From assembly GCA_037129925.1 (NCBI GenBank), contig JBAXTZ010000058.1:1-17026 (forward strand): DNA of 17,026 bases, read 5' to 3'. Position numbers and translations under genes: made by a program. How positions within the stretch are numbered: the first letter of the stretch is position 1; every line of letters starts with the position of its first letter. Of this stretch, positions 14,419 to 17,026 are shown piece by piece. The notes beneath the pieces were generated by a model. That model worked only from the letters and a program-made list of their open reading frames with translations, made no database searches and was not told the DNA's origin. Origin of the DNA: JBAXTZ01 sp037129925. Lineage in GTDB: Bacteria; Bacillota; Negativicutes; JBAXTZ01.

Positions 14419-16851
14419 ATGAAAACATCGGTTAATTGGTTAAAACGCTATGTAACGATTGATTGTACAGCGCCAGAGTTGGCAGATAAAATCACCTCGG
14501 CCGGGATAGAAGTCGCTGGAATTGAGTACCCGGGTGAAAAATTGACTAAGATAGTTGTTGGTGAAATCGAAACTATAGAAAAACATCCTAACGCCGATAA
14601 ATTGTTGATTTGCTCAATTAACGTCGGAAAAGAAACATTGCAAATTGTTACTGGCGCGCAAAATGTGCGTGCCGGACAAAATGTTCCTGTGGCATTAGTC
14701 GGTGCAAAATTACCGGGAGGGGTGGAAATTACAGCTGCTAAATTACGCGGAGTTGATTCGTTCGGAATGCTTTGTTCGGCCGCAGAGTTAAATATTGACG
14801 CAAAATTATTGTTGCCCGAGGAGCGTGAAGGAATATTTATCTTAGATGAACAACTCGCGCCAGGGCTGTCGATAATTGAAGCTTTGGGCTTTAATGACGC
14901 GATATTAGAATTTGAGCCTACTCCTAATCGCGCAGACTGTTTTTCGGTCATCGGAATTGCGCGGGAAGCTGCAGTTGCTTGTTCTTCCGAGTTGCGGATT
15001 CCGGACTGCGAATGTCAAAGTTGCCTGCCGGAATTATCGGAAAGCTTCATTGCGATTGAAGTTGTCGATAGCAATCTATGTAAGCGGTTCACGGCAAAAG
15101 TTTTGCGAAATGTACAGGTAGCTGAGTCCCCGGAGTGGCTAAAGCAAGCATTACGGTCAGCAGGTATGAGACCAGTAAACAATATTGTCGATGTAACCAA
15201 TTTTGTAATGCTAGAACTCGGACAACCGATGCATGCTTATGATCTTGATAAGCTAGCCGGCGGTAAACTTGTGGTGCGTTCGGCAACCATTGGCGAAAAA
15301 TTGACTACTCTGGATGGTATTGAACGAAAACTAACCGAGAATATGATCGTCATTGCGGATAGTGAAGAAGTTGTTGGAATTGCCGGTATTATGGGCGGTC
15401 ATGACAGTGAAATTTCAAAAACAACTAAAAACATTGTCTTGGAGGCGGCAACCTTCAACGCGAAAACCATTAGATTGGCGGCCAAGGCGCTAGGGTTGCG
15501 TAGCGAAGCTTCCGGTCGCTTTGAACGAGGCGTGGACATTGACCGGGTGGGTGTGGCCCAAGAACGGGCTGCCAAATTATTACAGGAAATGGGCGCAGTT
15601 TCGCTTTGTCAGGGGCTGGTCGATGTTTATCCGCAAAAAAATGAAACGGCAGTTATCGAGTGTTCTGCAGCAGAAATAAATGCTGTTTTGGGTACGGAAA
15701 TATCAATTGAAGATATGTTAAAAATTTTGAATAGCTTGGGAATTGTTACCACAGTTGACTGCGGAAAACTAGTTGCACATGTCCCGAGCTGGCGTAATGA
15801 CATTGCACTAATGCAAGACCTTGCTGAAGAAATCGCGCGTATTTTCGGTTATGACAACATTCCTATGAAGATGCCTTGTGCCGAAATTACGCATGGTGGT
15901 CAATTATACATACAATCCATCGCCGATCGAGTACGCAATGTATTAGCAGCGTGCGGCATGGATGAAACGATAAGTTTTAGTTTTATCCACCCGGATAGTT
16001 ATGACAAATTAAATTTTCCTGACAGCAGCCCGCTTCGACTATCAATACCAATTATGAACCCGATTGTGGCTGAACTACCCAATATGCGTACTACACTGGT
16101 AGATTCGATTTTAAGTTCCTTGAAATATAATTTAGCCCACAAAAATGATGAGTTGAAAATTTATGAAATCGGCGCAATATATTTAGCGGATAAATTGCCT
16201 TTAGAGCAGTTGCCGGCAGAAAAAATGCAATTGTGCGGTGCTTTATGCGGACGGATGTCGTCATCGTCTTGGTATTCTGGTCGAGAAGTAGTAGACTATT
16301 TTTCAGCTAAAGGAATTGTCGAAGAGCTGATGGCTGATTTGCAAATATTCAATTGCGAATTCGTTAGTAACTCAAATTCACTATACCACCCTGGCAAAAG
16401 CAGTATGATAACTCATGATGGAGTGACTGTAGGTTTTGTTGGTGAACTGCATCCGCAGATAATTAGCAACTATGGTATTTCCGTGCCGGTATGCATTTTT
16501 GAATTGGATTTAGAACTGCTAGCCAGCCTGGCTTGCTTAAATCAAAAATACACTGCGTTGCCTAAATTTCAAGCGGTTCGGCGCGACATTGCGTTGGTAT
16601 TACCACTTGAAGTACCGGCAGCGCTAGTTAAACAAGAACTGGCGCTGTCGGCTAGTGAATTATTGTCGAAAATTCAACTATTTGATTTGTATAGTGGCGA
16701 GAGATTGCCACAAGGTAAAAAAAGTTTGGGTTTTTCGCTCTATTATTGCGCTGAAGACCGTACTCTTACGGATAGTGAAATTGAATTTGAGATAAATCAA
16801 ACTGTAAAAGCCATAAGTGAAAAATTTGACGTGGAAATTCGAATTTCGTAG
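14419..16851 (+). CDS. pheT: Phenylalanyl-tRNA synthetase beta subunit
   Basis: PheT forms the heterotetramer with PheS, binds tRNA-Phe and edits mischarged Tyr-tRNA. The 810-residue product shows the standard order: an EMAP-type tRNA-binding OB domain (about 40-150, with KHPNADKL), the B3/B4 editing domain (about 210-385), and B5 (about 404-483, with VPSWRNDI and EEIARIFGYDNIP). A catalytic-like core follows, then the C-terminal anticodon-binding FDX-ACB domain (about 714-810, LPKFQAVRRDIALVLP). Length is typical. GAGG at 14409-14412 precedes the ATG. The 34-base gap after pheS has no terminator, so the two are co-transcribed under T-box control. No clear intrinsic terminator was found in the 121 bases between pheT and the downstream tRNA gene. 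Confidence 0.97.
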   Translation: MKTSVNWLKRYVTIDCTAPELADKITSAGIEVAGIEYPGEKLTKIVVGEIETIEKHPNADKLLICSINVGKETLQIVTGAQNVRAGQNVPVALVGAKLPGGVEITAAKLRGVDSFGMLCSAAELNIDAKLLLPEEREGIFILDEQLAPGLSIIEALGFNDAILEFEPTPNRADCFSVIGIAREAAVACSSELRIPDCECQSCLPELSESFIAIEVVDSNLCKRFTAKVLRNVQVAESPEWLKQALRSAGMRPVNNIVDVTNFVMLELGQPMHAYDLDKLAGGKLVVRSATIGEKLTTLDGIERKLTENMIVIADSEEVVGIAGIMGGHDSEISKTTKNIVLEAATFNAKTIRLAAKALGLRSEASGRFERGVDIDRVGVAQERAAKLLQEMGAVSLCQGLVDVYPQKNETAVIECSAAEINAVLGTEISIEDMLKILNSLGIVTTVDCGKLVAHVPSWRNDIALMQDLAEEIARIFGYDNIPMKMPCAEITHGGQLYIQSIADRVRNVLAACGMDETISFSFIHPDSYDKLNFPDSSPLRLSIPIMNPIVAELPNMRTTLVDSILSSLKYNLAHKNDELKIYEIGAIYLADKLPLEQLPAEKMQLCGALCGRMSSSSWYSGREVVDYFSAKGIVEELMADLQIFNCEFVSNSNSLYHPGKSSMITHDGVTVGFVGELHPQIISNYGISVPVCIFELDLELLASLACLNQKYTALPKFQAVRRDIALVLPLEVPAALVKQELALSASELLSKIQLFDLYSGERLPQGKKSLGFSLYYCAEDRTLTDSEIEFEINQTVKAISEKFDVEIRIS

Positions 16852-16931
16852 CAAGTACAGTGATGGTTATGCTAAAATATAAGAAATAATCTTGCCTGAG
16901 CAACAAAAAGCTTTGAAAAGACAAAAAACAC

Positions 16932-16960
16932 TTGCGCAGGTCTGATATTTGTTATATAAT
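16932..16960 (+). promoter_or_regulatory. Promoter of the tRNA-Asn gene
   Basis: TTGCGC (16932-16937) and a perfect TATAAT (16955-16960) are 17 bp apart, ending 12 bases before the mature tRNA. The bases after the -10 (ACGCG) are GC-rich, as in many growth-rate-controlled stable RNA promoters; that reading is an inference. Confidence 0.75.
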
Positions 16961-16972
16961 ACGCGTTGTCCT

Positions 16973-17026
16973 TCCTCGATAGCTCAATGGTAGAGCACGC
17001 GGCTGTTAACCGCGGGGTTGTAAGTT
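16973..17026 (+). tRNA. tRNA-Asn (anticodon GUU), 3' end cut by the window
   Basis: The 5' acceptor strand TCCTCGA (16973-16979) is followed by a D arm GCTC/GAGC around AATGGTA. The anticodon arm is CGCGG/CCGCG with loop CTGTTAA, anticodon GTT at 17005-17007, and the variable loop and T stem begin before the sequence stops. The layout matches bacterial tRNA-Asn. The T arm, 3' acceptor strand and any CCA lie outside the window, so it cannot be told whether more tRNA genes follow. Confidence 0.93.

Noticed and set aside
14448..14951. Long open frame of 167 codons on the minus strand
   Set aside because: It lies entirely opposite the conserved tRNA-binding region of pheT, has a low-complexity composition and no family motifs.
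16852..16931. Possible terminator after pheT (GCAAG at 16852 with CTTGC about 35 bases later)
   Set aside because: The stem is only five pairs with a very long loop and no T-run, so it does not qualify.
1..17026. CRISPR arrays, insertion sequences, prophage or transfer genes
   Set aside because: No spaced direct repeats, transposase or integrase motifs were found; the only repeat-like element is the short palindrome in uxaA.

Overview
The window looks like chromosomal DNA of a Bacillota (Firmicutes) bacterium. The best evidence is a phenylalanine-type T-box leader in front of pheST, sigma-A-like TTGACA/TATAAT promoters with 17-bp spacing, strong AGGAGG-type ribosome binding sites, and a PTS permease. 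A negativicute or clostridial host is my guess; the sequence alone does not fix the lineage. All convincing genes lie on the + strand, in three transcription units followed by a tRNA gene that runs off the end.

Unit 1 (about 76-8668) is a compact seven-gene hexuronate operon: uxaC, an ExuT-like MFS transporter, uxaA, uxuA, eda, uxuB and kdgK. It has a near-consensus promoter with a palindromic GntR-type operator between -35 and -10, and ends in an intrinsic terminator. Together the genes import glucuronate/galacturonate, isomerise them, reduce and dehydrate them to 2-keto-3-deoxygluconate (KDG), phosphorylate this to KDPG, and cleave KDPG to pyruvate and glyceraldehyde-3-phosphate. The glucuronate branch is complete. 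The galacturonate branch has its isomerase and dehydratase but no tagaturonate reductase (uxaB) in view. No regulator is encoded here.

Inside uxaA, at the linker between its two domains, is a 55-bp imperfect palindrome built of heptanucleotide units (four AGT-phased on the left arm, four ACT-phased on the right). It is translated in frame and looks like a small repeat element that the gene has tolerated.

Unit 2 (about 8670-12888) has its own promoter and a 21-bp inverted repeat in its leader. It encodes a GH4 6-phospho-alpha-glucosidase, a glucose-family PTS IICB permease without a IIA domain, and a NagA-like amidohydrolase. The last keeps the metal/catalytic residues but has lost several canonical GlcNAc-6-phosphate-binding motifs. 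This looks like an uptake and breakdown cassette for an unidentified alpha-glucoside, possibly an acylated or amino-substituted one.

Unit 3 (about 13015-16851) is housekeeping: promoter, T-box riboswitch with a UUC specifier, pheS and pheT. A tRNA-Asn(GUU) gene with its own promoter starts at 16973 and is cut by the window end.
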